DNA of 64,000 nt from Actinomycetota bacterium (GCA_009702045.1 WLIV01000004.1:1-64000); one strand, 5' to 3'. Shown: positions 25,926-35,026, numbered from the stretch's first letter. Translations and numbers: made by a program. Notes: a model not told the origin generated them from the letters alone.

Positions 25926-26606
25926 TCAGCCCAACCGGTATCCGACGCCCCACACCGTCGCCAACGGAAGGTCGTCGCCGAGTTTCTTGCGCAGTTGCCG
26001 TACGTGCACGTCGACGGTGCGGTCGTCACCGAACCAATCAGCGCCCCACACCCCGTCGAGCAGTTGCTGACGGCTGAGCACAATGCCTTGGTTGCGGGCG
26101 AAGTGGGCGAGCAGGTCGAACTCGCGAGCGGCGAGAGCGATGGCCTCGCCACCGTGCCGAGCCTCGCGGCGGATGATGTCGACGACGTAGGCCTCGCCGA
26201 CATGCACCACGTTGTGATCGTCGCGGGTGTCGGGCTGTCCGCGGCGAAGGATGGCCTTCACGCGGGCCACGATCTCGCGCGGGCTGAAGGGTTTGGTGAC
26301 GTAGTCGTCGGCGCCGAGTTCCAGCCCGAGGACGCGGTCGATCTCGCCGTCGCGCGCCGTGAGGAACAGCACTGGCACGCTGCTGCGTGCCCTGATCCGA
26401 CGGCACACCTCGAACCCGTCGATATCGGGCAGTCCGATGTCGAGCACCACGAGCGACGGCCGCTGTTGCTCGACCAGATCGAGGCCGCGGAGACCGCAGT
26501 CGGCCTGGAGTACTCGGAACCCGGCGTCGCGTAGGTACATGTCGAGCAGGTCGGCAATGTTCGGATCATCCTCGATGACAACGACAGTGCGCTCCGCTTC
26601 GGCCAT
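25926..26606 (-). CDS. OmpR-family response regulator
   Basis: DNA-binding response regulator of 226 aa. The receiver domain has EDDPNIADLLD, the phosphoacceptor Asp in LVVLDIGLPDIDG and the Lys in DDYVTKPFSPRE. The winged-helix domain has LAAREFDLLAHFARN, LLDGVWGADWFGDDRTVDVH and GVGYRLG. I use the ATG at 26606; an upstream in-frame extension of 12 residues lacks family similarity. It precedes the sensor kinase and is divergent from the small monooxygenase gene with a 62-bp gap. Confidence 0.9.
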   Translation of the reverse strand: MAEAERTVVVIEDDPNIADLLDMYLRDAGFRVLQADCGLRGLDLVEQQRPSLVVLDIGLPDIDGFEVCRRIRARSSVPVLFLTARDGEIDRVLGLELGADDYVTKPFSPREIVARVKAILRRGQPDTRDDHNVVHVGEAYVVDIIRREARHGGEAIALAAREFDLLAHFARNQGIVLSRQQLLDGVWGADWFGDDRTVDVHVRQLRKKLGDDLPLATVWGVGYRLG

Positions 26607-26668
26607 TCGCTCATGCTGCCACGCTGGTACCGTGCAGGGCACACACCATCATTCGGAGGGAACATAAA

Positions 26669-26974
26669 ATGAGCAAGGTCGCACTGTGGGTCCGCATCCC
26701 CGTCAAGCCCGGTACCCGTGCCGAGGCGGCCGAGGCCTTCCAGTTCGCGCTCGATCACACGATGCAGGACGACGGCGCCATTCATTACATCCTCAGTGAG
26801 GAAGAGGCCGATCCCGATGCGCTGTTCGTGTGGGAGTTGTACGCCAACCAGGAAGCATTCCTCGGGCATGCCAGCGCCCCGTGGTTCAAGGAGTTCGGCG
26901 GCCTCCTCGCTCAGTTTGCGGCCGGTAAGCCGGAGATGCACTTCCTCAACCCGCTCAAGGGCAAGGGTCTCTGA
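26669..26974 (+). CDS. Antibiotic biosynthesis monooxygenase (ABM) domain protein
   Basis: Small single-domain ferredoxin-like protein of 101 aa (ABM/YgiN family, putative quinol or cofactor-less monooxygenase). The family pattern is seen in PVKPGTRAEAAEAFQFAL, GAIHYILSEEEADPDALFVW and ELYANQEAFLGHASAPWF. A strong GGAGG Shine-Dalgarno stands ahead of the ATG. It lies 38 bases upstream of trpC, so it may be co-transcribed with the trp genes, though a functional link is not evident. Confidence 0.8.
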   Translation: MSKVALWVRIPVKPGTRAEAAEAFQFALDHTMQDDGAIHYILSEEEADPDALFVWELYANQEAFLGHASAPWFKEFGGLLAQFAAGKPEMHFLNPLKGKGL

Positions 26975-27012
26975 CTTCCACACCGGGTCGACTGCGACAC
27001 GCCCCCGACAAC

Positions 27013-27789
27013 ATGGCCACGTACCTCGACAAGATCGTCGCCCGCCACCGCGAGGTAGCGGCGGATGATCGCCGCCCATTGCAGCCGCTGATCGAGTCGG
27101 CCCGTTCGATGCCGAGCACGCGCGGATTCCGCGTGGCGCTCGCAGCGTGCTCGCACCTGGCGGTGATCAGCGAGGTCAAGCGGCGTTCACCGTCGAAGGG
27201 TGAGCTCAACACTGGACTCGACCCGGCCAAGTTGGCGGGGGAGTACCAGCGCGGTGGGGCGTCGTGTCTGTCGGTGCTGACCGACGAGCAGTTCTTCGGT
27301 GGCTCGATCGCCGACCTGCAGGTGGCTCGGGCGGCGTGCTTGCTGCCCGTGCTGCGTAAGGACTTCACCGTCAGCGAACGTGATGTGTTGGACGCTCGGC
27401 TGATGGGTGCGGATTGCGTGTTACTCATCGCTGCCGCACTCGACAGGGCCGAGCTGATCGGCTTTCACGAACTTGCCGTAGAAATCGGTCTCGACGTCCT
27501 GGTGGAGATCCATGACGAGGCCGAGCTGGAGATTGCGCTCGCCGCAGGCGCCACCCTCGTTGGGGTCAATCAGCGCGACCTCGTCACGTTCCAGGTGGAT
27601 CACGAACGTGCCGTGCGAATGGGCGGCGTGATGCCGGCCGGTGTCGTGCGGGTGGCTGAGAGCGGTGTGCGCGATCCTGCCGACGCCGCCTCGTTGCGTG
27701 CCGCCGGTTATCACGCAGTGCTCGTCGGGGAATCGCTGGTGACCAGCGGCGACCCGGCAGCAGCCGTGGCCGCCCTCATCGCGGTCTAG
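27013..27789 (+). CDS. trpC: Indole-3-glycerol-phosphate synthase
   Basis: TIM-barrel enzyme of 258 aa that closes the indole ring in tryptophan synthesis. Motifs seen are VISEVKRRSPSKGEL (catalytic Lys), LSVLTDEQFFGGS, LPVLRKDFTVSE (catalytic Lys), LVEIHDEAELE, VGVNQRDLVTF and VAESGV. It is the first recognised trp gene of a trpC-F-B-A set. trpE, trpG and trpD are not in the window. Confidence 0.95.
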   Translation: MATYLDKIVARHREVAADDRRPLQPLIESARSMPSTRGFRVALAACSHLAVISEVKRRSPSKGELNTGLDPAKLAGEYQRGGASCLSVLTDEQFFGGSIADLQVARAACLLPVLRKDFTVSERDVLDARLMGADCVLLIAAALDRAELIGFHELAVEIGLDVLVEIHDEAELEIALAAGATLVGVNQRDLVTFQVDHERAVRMGGVMPAGVVRVAESGVRDPADAASLRAAGYHAVLVGESLVTSGDPAAAVAALIAV

Positions 27790-27835
27790 AACTATCCCGG
27801 TCGGCGACATCGGTCGCGGGTACCGTGACAGCACC

Positions 27836-28492
27836 ATGTTCGTGAAGATCTGCGGCATCACCAATGAGGACGATGCGCTCCTCGCGGTCGCGATGGGAGC
27901 CGACGCTGTTGGGTTCGTGTTCGCCCCGTCGCCCCGCCAGGTCGCTGCTCAGCAGGTGTACGACATCACCCGTCGTTTGCCCCCAGAGATCCTCACCGTC
28001 GGTGTGTTCCGCGACGAACACCCGGAGCGCGTCCTCGACACCGTCAACCGGGCCGGGCTCAAAGCCGCTCAACTCCACGGGCACGAGACGCCGGGCATGG
28101 TGGAGGAAGTTGCGAAGAACCTGCGCTGGGTGATCAAGGCCGTCACTGCCGGGTCGCCCGATGCCCGCCGCGCCGATCAGTTCGGTACTGACCTGATCTT
28201 GGTCGATGCACCGTCTCCCGGCGGGGGCAAAGTGTTCGACTGGTCGATGGTCGACGACGTCGCTCCGGGACCGCGGCTGATCCTCGCTGGCGGGCTGACG
28301 CCGGAGAACGTGATGGAGGCCGTCCGCACGGTGGATCCATGGGGTGTCGATGTCTCGTCCGGTGTGGAGCGTTCACCCGGTAGGAAGGATGCGTTGAAGG
28401 TGAAGGCCTTCATCGAACGGGCCCGGTCTGCTGCCCCGCAGCGGCACCTCGGCCCCGACGTCATGCCCTACGACTGGGCTGACGACGAATGA
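27836..28492 (+). CDS. trpF: Phosphoribosylanthranilate isomerase
   Basis: TIM-barrel isomerase of 218 aa that performs the Amadori rearrangement of phosphoribosylanthranilate. It begins with the family start FVKICGITNEDDA (catalytic Cys). Next come GFVFAPSPRQV, QLHGHETP, DLILVDAPSPGGGKVFDW (catalytic Asp), LAGGLTPENV and GVDVSSGVERSPGRKD. A TACCGT box nine bases before the ATG suggests that a leaderless transcript can also start here, 46 bases after trpC. The genes of the reaction sequence are ordered C, F, B, A. Confidence 0.95.
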   Translation: MFVKICGITNEDDALLAVAMGADAVGFVFAPSPRQVAAQQVYDITRRLPPEILTVGVFRDEHPERVLDTVNRAGLKAAQLHGHETPGMVEEVAKNLRWVIKAVTAGSPDARRADQFGTDLILVDAPSPGGGKVFDWSMVDDVAPGPRLILAGGLTPENVMEAVRTVDPWGVDVSSGVERSPGRKDALKVKAFIERARSAAPQRHLGPDVMPYDWADDE

Positions 28493-28522
28493 ACCCCCTC
28501 TGAAGTTGAACGGAGAAATGCA

Positions 28523-29683
28523 ATGTCGCTGATGGCAGAGCCATCGGCCACCGGTCGCTTCGGCGAATTCGGTGGTCGTTTCGTGCCCGAGACTCTGGTA
28601 CCTGCGTGCGAGGAGTTGGAAGCAGCATTCATCGAGGCATGGGCCGACCCGGTGTTCCGTGCCGATCTCGACCACGTGCTGCGCACGTATGCCGGCCGTC
28701 CGTCGATCCTCACCGAATGCAAGCAGCTTGGTGCCAAGTTGGGCCTGCGCTTGGTGCTGAAGCGTGAAGACCTCAACCACACCGGATCGCACAAGATCAA
28801 CAATGTGCTCGGGCAGGCACTGCTGGCCAAGCGGATGGGCAAGAAGCGTCTCGTCGCCGAGACCGGCGCTGGTCAGCATGGCGTCGCCTCAGCCACCGCA
28901 GCAGCGCTGTTCGGTATGGAGTGCAAGGTCTACATGGGTGCGGTCGACGTCGAGCGTCAGGCCTTGAACGTGTTCCGGATGAAGTTGCTCGGCAGCGAGG
29001 TGGAGGCCGTGCACAGCGGCAGTCGCACGCTGAAGGACGCCGTCAACGAGGCCATGCGCGATTGGGTGGCGACGGTAGAGACCACCCACTACTGCCTCGG
29101 TTCAGTTATGGGCCCGCACCCGTATCCGTGGATGGTGCGCGAGTTCCACCGGGTCATCGGCCAAGAAGCGCGGGCGCAGTGCATCGAAGAGTTCGGCGAT
29201 GTCCCCGATGTGGTGGTCGCCTGTGTGGGAGGCGGCTCGAACGCGATCGGTATCTTCAGCGGGTTCGTCGACGACCGCAGCCGCCTCGTGGGCGTCGAGC
29301 CCGCAGGTGGCGCCGCCGTCAGCCGTGCCCAGCCGGGTGTGGTGCACGGTATGCGCAGCTATCTCATGCAGGACGAGTACGGCCAGGTGCAGGAAGCACA
29401 CAGCATCTCTGCTGGCCTTGACTACCCGGGTGTCGGTCCCGAGCACTCGTATCTCGCAAGCATCGGTCGGGCCGAGTACCCGAACGTCACCGACACCGAG
29501 GTGATCGCCGCGTTCCAGTTGATGGCCCGCACCGAGGGCATCATCCCGGCACTGGAGTGCGCACACGCGGTGGCCTGGATCGTGCGTGCCGCGCCCACCA
29601 TGCAGGGGCAGACCGTGTTGATGAATCTGTCCGGCCGTGGCGACAAGGATGTTGCCCAGATGATGGATGTGCTGTCGAAGTGA
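28523..29683 (+). CDS. trpB: Tryptophan synthase beta chain
   Basis: PLP enzyme of 386 aa that joins indole and serine. Family landmarks are [27 protein letters not shown] (PLP Lys), [29 protein letters not shown] (phosphate-binding loop), [16 protein letters not shown] and LSGRGDKD. Length and order fit TrpB1 of the alpha2beta2 complex. A GGAG-type ribosome-binding site (acggagaa) precedes the ATG. The stop overlaps the GTG start of trpA by four bases. Confidence 0.96.
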   Translation: MSLMAEPSATGRFGEFGGRFVPETLVPACEELEAAFIEAWADPVFRADLDHVLRTYAGRPSILTECKQLGAKLGLRLVLKREDLNHTGSHKINNVLGQALLAKRMGKKRLVAETGAGQHGVASATAAALFGMECKVYMGAVDVERQALNVFRMKLLGSEVEAVHSGSRTLKDAVNEAMRDWVATVETTHYCLGSVMGPHPYPWMVREFHRVIGQEARAQCIEEFGDVPDVVVACVGGGSNAIGIFSGFVDDRSRLVGVEPAGGAAVSRAQPGVVHGMRSYLMQDEYGQVQEAHSISAGLDYPGVGPEHSYLASIGRAEYPNVTDTEVIAAFQLMARTEGIIPALECAHAVAWIVRAAPTMQGQTVLMNLSGRGDKDVAQMMDVLSK

Positions 29684-30471
29684 GCACCGCACCGAACACC
29701 CCGTACGGGGTCATGGAGACCGAGTTCCGCGCCAAGCGGGCGGTGGGTCGCAAACTGCTGGTGCCGTACATCACGGGTGGATACCCCGGGTGGCAGGACG
29801 CCGTTCGTGCCTGTGCCGCTGCCGGAGCCGATGCGATCGAGATCGGCATCCCGTTCAGCGACCCGGTGATGGACGGCCCAATCATCCAGCAAGCCTCGCA
29901 AGCGGCGTTGGAGGGTGGAGCCACCCCGGTGAGCATCCTGCACGAGGTGCGTTCGCTCGATGTGAGTGTCCCGATCGCAGTGATGCTGTACTACAACACG
30001 GTGCACCATGCGGGCCACGAGCGCTTCGCAGCCCAGTTACGCAGTGCGGGTGTCGTGGCGGCGATCGTTCCCGATCTGCCGCTCGAGGAATCCGGGCCGT
30101 GGTGCGCGGCTGCCGATGCTGCCGGTATCGAGACGGTGATGCTGGCCGCACCGACGGCGCCCGACGAGCGTTTGCCGCGTGTCGCTGCCCGCTCGCGTGG
30201 GTTCCTGTACTCGGTCGGTCTGCTGGGTGTCACCGGCGAGCGCACAGAGTTGGCGGCAACGGCTGCAGCCTTGGCGGTGCGGCTCAAGGCCGTCACCGAC
30301 GTGCCGGTGCTCATCGGTGTCGGTGTCTCCAACGCGGCACAGGCCAAGGAGGCCGTGCAGGTTGCGGACGGTGTGGTCATGGGCGCCTCGGTAGTGCGCC
30401 GTCTCATCGAAGGCGGCGCGGACGCGGTGGGCGAGTACATCGCCGAAGTACGGCGGGCGATCGACGAGTGA
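29680..30471 (+). CDS. trpA: Tryptophan synthase alpha chain
   Basis: TIM-barrel subunit of 263 aa that releases indole from indole-glycerol phosphate and channels it to TrpB. Visible motifs are [29 protein letters not shown] (catalytic Glu), [13 protein letters not shown] (catalytic Asp), [12 protein letters not shown] and [11 protein letters not shown]. The GTG at 29680 overlaps the trpB stop, indicating translational coupling; an ATG at 29713 is a weaker alternative. Confidence 0.95.
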   Translation: MSTAPNTPYGVMETEFRAKRAVGRKLLVPYITGGYPGWQDAVRACAAAGADAIEIGIPFSDPVMDGPIIQQASQAALEGGATPVSILHEVRSLDVSVPIAVMLYYNTVHHAGHERFAAQLRSAGVVAAIVPDLPLEESGPWCAAADAAGIETVMLAAPTAPDERLPRVAARSRGFLYSVGLLGVTGERTELAATAAALAVRLKAVTDVPVLIGVGVSNAAQAKEAVQVADGVVMGASVVRRLIEGGADAVGEYIAEVRRAIDE

Positions 30472-30473
30472 GC

Positions 30474-30806
30474 ATGGGGATCGGCAGCGCAACCCCGTCG
30501 GCGTTCGACGCCGAGTGCGAGTTGTGCGAAGCGGCCAAGACCACGGAATGGTTCTTCGAGGACGACGTGTGCTGGGTGGCCGAATGTGAGGCCTGCGGTA
30601 CACCGATGGTGGTCTGGAAACGGCACGACCCGAACCCCCCTGAGGAGATTCGGGCCGTTCTGCTCGATCGATTGGACGAAGCGGTGACTGCCTATTACCG
30701 GTACGAGCATCGTGTGGACGAGAACATGCGGTCGATTCCTACCCACTACCACGCTCACGCTCGGCCCCGCGGGGCCTTCTACGGCCACGGCCAGCGTCGT
30801 GCGTGA
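30474..30806 (+). CDS. Small CxxC (zinc-ribbon-like) protein
   Basis: Protein of 110 aa with two CxxC pairs, CELCEAAK near residue 14 and CEACGTPM near residue 37, spaced like a small zinc ribbon. A helical middle follows, and the tail is rich in His/Tyr/Arg (HYHAHARPRG). The start is ATG 30474 or the in-frame GTG at 30468 that overlaps the trpA stop. The close spacing suggests co-transcription with trp. I do not recognise a characterised family; metal binding is inferred from the cysteines. Confidence 0.7.
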   Translation: MGIGSATPSAFDAECELCEAAKTTEWFFEDDVCWVAECEACGTPMVVWKRHDPNPPEEIRAVLLDRLDEAVTAYYRYEHRVDENMRSIPTHYHAHARPRGAFYGHGQRRA

Positions 30807-30895
30807 TGCGGCGCCCGGGTGTCACGAAATCCTCTCCAGTTGCTGAGGAACTCCAGCACCCGGAGAGCCGAGACGGGCATCGCTAGACTTCCGCC

Positions 30896-31348
30896 GTGCT
30901 CACCCCAGGATCCGCCGCCCCCGCCGTTTCGCTCTCCGACCAGCACGGCAACACCGTCACCCTCAAGGACTTCACGGGTCGCCGGGTGCTGGTGTTCTTC
31001 TACCCGCGGGCCAACACGCCCGGTTGCACACAACAGGCCTGCGGTCTGCGCGACGTGGCGGCGCAGGTGGGTGACACCGTCATCATCGGTATCAGCCCCG
31101 ACAAGCCGGGCGCGCAGTTGAAGTTCGACGAGAAGTACGAACTCGGCTACCCGTTGCTGGCCGACACCGAACACGCCGTGGCCGAGGCGTTCGGTGTGTG
31201 GAAGCTGAAGAAGAACTACGGCAAGGAATACATGGGTATCGAGCGTTCGGCGTTCCTCATCGGCGCCGACGGCAAGGTCGAGCACACCTGGTACAAGATC
31301 AGCCCGAAGGACACGCCGCTCAACCTGCTCAAGGCCCTGGGGGTATGA
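30896..31348 (+). CDS. bcp: Peroxiredoxin (Bcp/PrxQ type)
   Basis: Thioredoxin-fold thiol peroxidase of 150 aa that reduces hydrogen and organic peroxides. The peroxidatic Cys is in PRANTPGCTQQACGLRD, and the resolving Cys follows five residues later as in atypical 2-Cys PrxQ. Other matches are FYPRANTPGCT, VIIGISPDKPG and ERSAFLIGADG. The GTG start has a TAGACT box six bases upstream. Its last codons overlap the start of the FabZ-like gene. Confidence 0.93.
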   Translation: MLTPGSAAPAVSLSDQHGNTVTLKDFTGRRVLVFFYPRANTPGCTQQACGLRDVAAQVGDTVIIGISPDKPGAQLKFDEKYELGYPLLADTEHAVAEAFGVWKLKKNYGKEYMGIERSAFLIGADGKVEHTWYKISPKDTPLNLLKALGV

Positions 31349-31773
31349 GCGAGTTTCCGTCTCCCGCATCGGTGTTGGCGCACCGTCCGCCGTTCCTGTT
31401 CGTCGACGAGGTCATTGCGCTCGAACCGGGTGTCTCTGGCACCGGCCTGTGGCACCTCACCGGCGACGAGTGGTTCTTCGCCGGGCACTTCCCGGGGCGC
31501 CCCACGTTGCCCGGTGTGTTGATGTGCGAAGCAATCGCGCAGATGGGTGCCATCGCTGTGCTGTCCGATGGCAAGTACGCCGGCAAGCTGCCGCTGTTCG
31601 GCGGCCTCGACGGTGCTCGCTTCCGCCGTCAGGTGGTTCCTGGGGACACGCTGGAGCTGCGTGTCGAACTCACCCGCATGTCCAGCCGGGCAGGCAAGGG
31701 CGCTGGCACGGCGATCCTCAACGGTGAGGTCGCCTGCGAGTGCGAGCTGATGTTCGTGTTCGTCAACGTCTGA
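31345..31773 (+). CDS. FabZ-like 3-hydroxyacyl-ACP dehydratase
   Basis: Hotdog-fold protein of 142 aa matching FabZ/FabA-type dehydratases. The active-site block reads GHFPGRPTLPGVLMCEAIAQ, with the catalytic His and, on the following helix, Glu; the N-terminal LAHRPPFLFVDEV is also typical. It would supply the dehydration step absent from the adjacent leftward fab operon. It overlaps the peroxiredoxin stop by four bases (ATGA) and converges with fabF across a hairpin repeat. Confidence 0.88.
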   Translation: MSEFPSPASVLAHRPPFLFVDEVIALEPGVSGTGLWHLTGDEWFFAGHFPGRPTLPGVLMCEAIAQMGAIAVLSDGKYAGKLPLFGGLDGARFRRQVVPGDTLELRVELTRMSSRAGKGAGTAILNGEVACECELMFVFVNV

Positions 31774-31780
31774 GCCCGTT

Positions 31781-31858
31781 CGGTTTCTGGGAAGGATCCG
31801 TCCCACAACGACTTCTGGGCAGGTTCAGTCCCGGAAACCGGAGCTGAACCTGCCCAGA
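31781..31858. repeat. Intergenic hairpin repeat, copy 2
   Basis: Second copy of the 78-bp element at 24406-24483, again between convergent genes (FabZ-like and fabF). Here the inner half is a perfect 15-bp hairpin (31814-31828 with 31844-31858). Its loop contains a further CCGG-aaa-CCGG pair. A shorter tctggg direct repeat at 31786 can compete for the same right arm, so two alternative folds are possible. It is a likely bidirectional terminator or mobile-like repeat. Confidence 0.75.
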
Positions 31859-31878
31859 CCGAGCGAACTCAGCGCGAC

Positions 31879-33063
31879 TCAGCGCGGCGGGCCGAGGATG
31901 ATGCTGCCGTTGTGGCCGCCGAAGCCGAGGCTGTTCGACATCGCCGGGCCGGGTGTCCACGGACGGGCCTGGCCCAACACGACGTCGATCTCGAACCCTT
32001 CGTCCAGCTGCGTGGTGCCGGCCGTGGGTGGGATGAGCCCCTTCTGCATCGACAGCAACAGGGCGACCGCCTCGAGCGCGCCAGCAGCGCCGAGTGCATG
32101 GCCGGTGACGCCCTTGGTGGACGTGACCGGCACGGCGCCGGGCCCGAACACTGCGGCGACAGCCGCTGCCTCGGCCGCGTCGTTGAGCGGCGTGGACGTG
32201 CCATGGGCGTTGATCTGGCGGATGTCGGCAGGTGTGAGGCCGGCATCAGCGAGCGCGAGGTTCATACACGCGATCGCTCCGGTGCCACCGGGGGCCGGTG
32301 CGGTGATGTGGTGGGCATCGGCATTGCTGCCGGCGCCGAGTACTTCACCGACGATGTTCGCCCCGCGAGCGACGGCTGACTCCCACTCTTCGAGCATCAG
32401 TGCGCCGGCGCCCTCACCGAGCACGAACCCGTCGCGTTCGGGGGAGAACGGGCGACTGGCGCCGCTGGAACTGAGCGCCGTCATGTTGCCGAACGACGAG
32501 GTGCCGATCGTGCAGCCGGCGCTTTCGCTGCCACCGGTGATGCATGCGTCGATCATGCCCCAGGCGATGAGCCTGGCTGCATAGCCGATGGCGTGTGTGG
32601 AGGCAGCGCACGCGGTACACACGGTCTCGTTGGGCCCTTGCAAGCCATAGCGCATGGAAATGGCTGCGCCCGAGGCGTTGGGCATCATCATCGGGACGAG
32701 GAACGGCGACACACGCCGTTCGCCCTTCTCGATGAGCACCTCGATCTGTTCCTGGATGGAACGCAGGCCGCCGACGCCGGTACCCCACACGGTGCCGAAG
32801 CGACTGGCCTCGGCAGTGGGGCGACCGGCGTGTTCGAAGCACTCCGCTGCCGCAGCGACCGCGAACTGTTCCACCTTGTCAGCGCGGCGGGCTTCCTTGG
32901 GGTTGGCGAAATACGGCGTCGGGTCCCAGTCGGGGATCTCGATGGCCCGCCCACTGGTGACGCCGGGCCCGTTGAGCCCGGCCCAGAAGGCCTCCTTGCC
33001 GATACCGCAGGGTGCGACGACGCCGTAGCCGGTGATGGCGACGCGCCGACCGGCGCCCTTCAT
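31879..33063 (-). CDS. fabF: 3-oxoacyl-ACP synthase II
   Basis: Beta-ketoacyl-ACP synthase of 394 aa that elongates acyl-ACP with malonyl-ACP. The active-site Cys is in VCTACAASTHAIG, and the two His motifs are NAHGTSTPLND and TKGVTGHALGAAG. It also shows GTGVGG near residue 90 and the C-terminal NSLGFGGHNGSI. Last gene of fabD-fabH-fabG-acp-fabF. Its ATG shares one base with the acp stop (TGATG), so the two are translationally coupled. Confidence 0.95.
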   Translation of the reverse strand: MKGAGRRVAITGYGVVAPCGIGKEAFWAGLNGPGVTSGRAIEIPDWDPTPYFANPKEARRADKVEQFAVAAAAECFEHAGRPTAEASRFGTVWGTGVGGLRSIQEQIEVLIEKGERRVSPFLVPMMMPNASGAAISMRYGLQGPNETVCTACAASTHAIGYAARLIAWGMIDACITGGSESAGCTIGTSSFGNMTALSSSGASRPFSPERDGFVLGEGAGALMLEEWESAVARGANIVGEVLGAGSNADAHHITAPAPGGTGAIACMNLALADAGLTPADIRQINAHGTSTPLNDAAEAAAVAAVFGPGAVPVTSTKGVTGHALGAAGALEAVALLLSMQKGLIPPTAGTTQLDEGFEIDVVLGQARPWTPGPAMSNSLGFGGHNGSIILGPPR

Positions 33064-33299
33064 CAGAGCTTGCCGACGACCAGGTCGTAGGCCTGGCCGA
33101 CCGTCTCGACGCCTTCGAGGTCTTCCTCGGGTACTTCGACGCCGAATTCTTCTTCGAGCGCCATGATCAACTCGACGAGGTCGAGGCTGTCGGCGTCGAG
33201 GTCGTCACCGAACTTGGCCTCGTAGGTGACCTTGTCCTCCGACACGGAGAGCACCTCGACGGCGCACTTCTTGAAGCGGGCGAACAGTTCCTGATCCAC
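33063..33299 (-). CDS. acpP: Acyl carrier protein
   Basis: Acidic carrier of 78 aa. The phosphopantetheine attachment Ser is in DDLDADSLDLVELIMAL (near residue 38), followed by EEEFGVEVPEED. It carries the growing chain between the fab enzymes encoded around it. The start is GTG, with an AAGGAG Shine-Dalgarno eight bases before it. A TAATAT box in the AT-rich 50-bp gap upstream could provide extra transcription of acp-fabF. Confidence 0.95.
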   Translation of the reverse strand: MDQELFARFKKCAVEVLSVSEDKVTYEAKFGDDLDADSLDLVELIMALEEEFGVEVPEEDLEGVETVGQAYDLVVGKL

Positions 33300-33329
33300 G
33301 GGGGTATCTCCTTGTTTGGGGTCTTTGAA

Positions 33330-33335
33330 ATATTA
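33330..33335 (-). promoter_or_regulatory. Possible internal -10 box for acp-fabF
   Basis: TAATAT on the minus strand lies in a locally AT-rich gap between fabG and acp. It would give a transcript start roughly 24 bases before the acp GTG, leaving room for the AAGGAG ribosome-binding site. I see no good -35 at the right distance, so this is weak. Confidence 0.3.
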
Positions 33336-33349
33336 GCGAGTGGGCTGGC

Positions 33350-34054
33350 TCAGTGACCCATGCCCATTCCGCCGTCCACCGGGATGACTGCCCCGGTGAT
33401 GTAGGCGGCGTCGGCGGAGGCGAGGAACGCCACCACACCGGCGATTTCCTCGGGCGTGGCCATCCGTTGCAATGGCACGATCGAGGTGAGTTCGGCCAGA
33501 CGCTTCTCGCCGAGTGAGGCCGTCATGTCGGTGGCCACAGGACCGGGAGCGACGACGTTGCATGTGATGCTGCGTGATCCGAGTTCGCGAGCGACCGAGC
33601 GGGCGAAGCCCACCAGGCCGGCCTTGGACGCGGCGTAGTTGGTCTGACCGGCGGAGCCGAGCAACCCGACGACGGATGACACGAGCACGATGCGGCCCTT
33701 GCGGGCGCGCAACATACCTTGTGATGCGCGCTTGGTGACGCGGTACGCGGCGGTGAGGTTGGCGTCGATGACCGACGTGAAGTCGGTCTCGCTCATGCGC
33801 AACAGCAGCCCGTCCTTGGTGACGCCGGCGTTCGACACCAGCACCTCCACCGGACCGAACTCGGCCTCGACGGCAGCGAAGGCTGCCTCGACCGATTCGA
33901 CCGATGTGACATCGCACTTGACGCCGAAGAAGCCGTCTGGCGGGGGCGAGGAGTTGTAGGTGACGGCGACCTGGTCGCCGAGATCCTTGAACCGTTGCGC
34001 GCAGGCGAGGCCGATGCCGCGCGAGCCGCCGGTGATGAGCACGACACGACTCAT
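33350..34054 (-). CDS. fabG: 3-oxoacyl-ACP reductase
   Basis: NADPH-dependent short-chain dehydrogenase of 234 aa. It has the cofactor loop TGGSRGIGLA, the NAGV motif, the catalytic Ser in SSVVGLLGSAGQ and Tyr/Lys in NYAASKAG. The C-terminus VPVDGGMGMGH is typical of FabG. The start ATG at 34054 overlaps the fabH stop by four bases; a longer in-frame extension into fabH is not needed. Confidence 0.93.
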   Translation of the reverse strand: MSRVVLITGGSRGIGLACAQRFKDLGDQVAVTYNSSPPPDGFFGVKCDVTSVESVEAAFAAVEAEFGPVEVLVSNAGVTKDGLLLRMSETDFTSVIDANLTAAYRVTKRASQGMLRARKGRIVLVSSVVGLLGSAGQTNYAASKAGLVGFARSVARELGSRSITCNVVAPGPVATDMTASLGEKRLAELTSIVPLQRMATPEEIAGVVAFLASADAAYITGAVIPVDGGMGMGH

Positions 34055-35025
34055 GTCAGGACCTTCGAATCTCCGCCCGGGCCGCCCCACTGCAGGATCA
34101 TGCTGGCGGCGGTCATACCGGCACCGAAGCCGACGAGCAGTACCAGGTCGCCAGGTTGCACGCGGCCGTGATCCAGGGCGTCGCAGAGCGCGAGCGGGAT
34201 CGATGCGGACGAGGTGTTGCCGGTGTTCTGAAGCACCACGGCGGCCCGCTCCATCGGGATGCCGAGGCGGTTGCAGGCCGCTTCGATGATGCGAATGTTG
34301 GCCTGGTGGGGCACGACGAGTGCGATCTGATCGGCGGTAACGCCGGCGTGGTTCATCGACTTGCTGGCCGAATCAACCATGATGCGCACGGCGCGGCGGA
34401 AGACTTCCTTGCCTTCCATCTGGATACAGCCGCCGAGTTCGGCATAGAGGTACTTCTCTGCGGAACCGTCGGCGTCGAGGTCCCAGCCCAGTAGCTGGCC
34501 CGGGCCTTCCACTGCCTCCAGCACCACCGCGCCACTGCCGTCGGCAAACAGCACGGCGGTGTTGCGATCCGTCCAGTCGGTGACTCGGGAGAGGGTGTCG
34601 GTGCCGATGCACAACACCTTCTTGGCGCCCAGCGCGATCATCCCGTGGGCCTGCACCAACGCGTAGTCGAAGCCACTGCACGCAGCGTTGACGTCGAATG
34701 CTCCACACTTGAGGCCTAGGGCCTGCTGCACCGTTGCGGACGTGGCAGGCACGCAGCGATCAGGGGTGGTGGTGGCGAGGACAAGTGCGTCGATCGACAA
34801 TGGGTCGATGCCGGCCATGTCCAGTGCTTTGCGACCGCTCTCGACGGACAGACCTGCAGTGGTGCCGCCGACGTGACGCTGATGGATGCCGCTGCGTTCG
34901 ACGATCCAGTCGTGAGTGGTGTCGAGCATCGTCTCCAAGTCGTAGTTGGTGAGCACCTTGGGCGGTAGGGCCGTGCCCCAACCAGTGATGACGGCACCTC
35001 GTACTCCGGAAGGGATTGCGGGCAT
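34051..35025 (-). CDS. fabH: 3-oxoacyl-ACP synthase III
   Basis: Condensing enzyme of 324 aa that starts chain synthesis from an acyl-CoA and malonyl-ACP. The triad is visible: Cys in VNAACSGFDYAL, His in VVPHQANIRI and Asn in NTGNTSSASIP. It also shows ITGWGTALPPKVLTN at the N-terminus and GERSG-like IVERSGIHQRH. Second gene of the operon, one base after the fabD stop, four-base overlap with fabG. Confidence 0.95.
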   Translation of the reverse strand: MPAIPSGVRGAVITGWGTALPPKVLTNYDLETMLDTTHDWIVERSGIHQRHVGGTTAGLSVESGRKALDMAGIDPLSIDALVLATTTPDRCVPATSATVQQALGLKCGAFDVNAACSGFDYALVQAHGMIALGAKKVLCIGTDTLSRVTDWTDRNTAVLFADGSGAVVLEAVEGPGQLLGWDLDADGSAEKYLYAELGGCIQMEGKEVFRRAVRIMVDSASKSMNHAGVTADQIALVVPHQANIRIIEAACNRLGIPMERAAVVLQNTGNTSSASIPLALCDALDHGRVQPGDLVLLVGFGAGMTAASMILQWGGPGGDSKVLT

Positions 35026-35026
35026 A

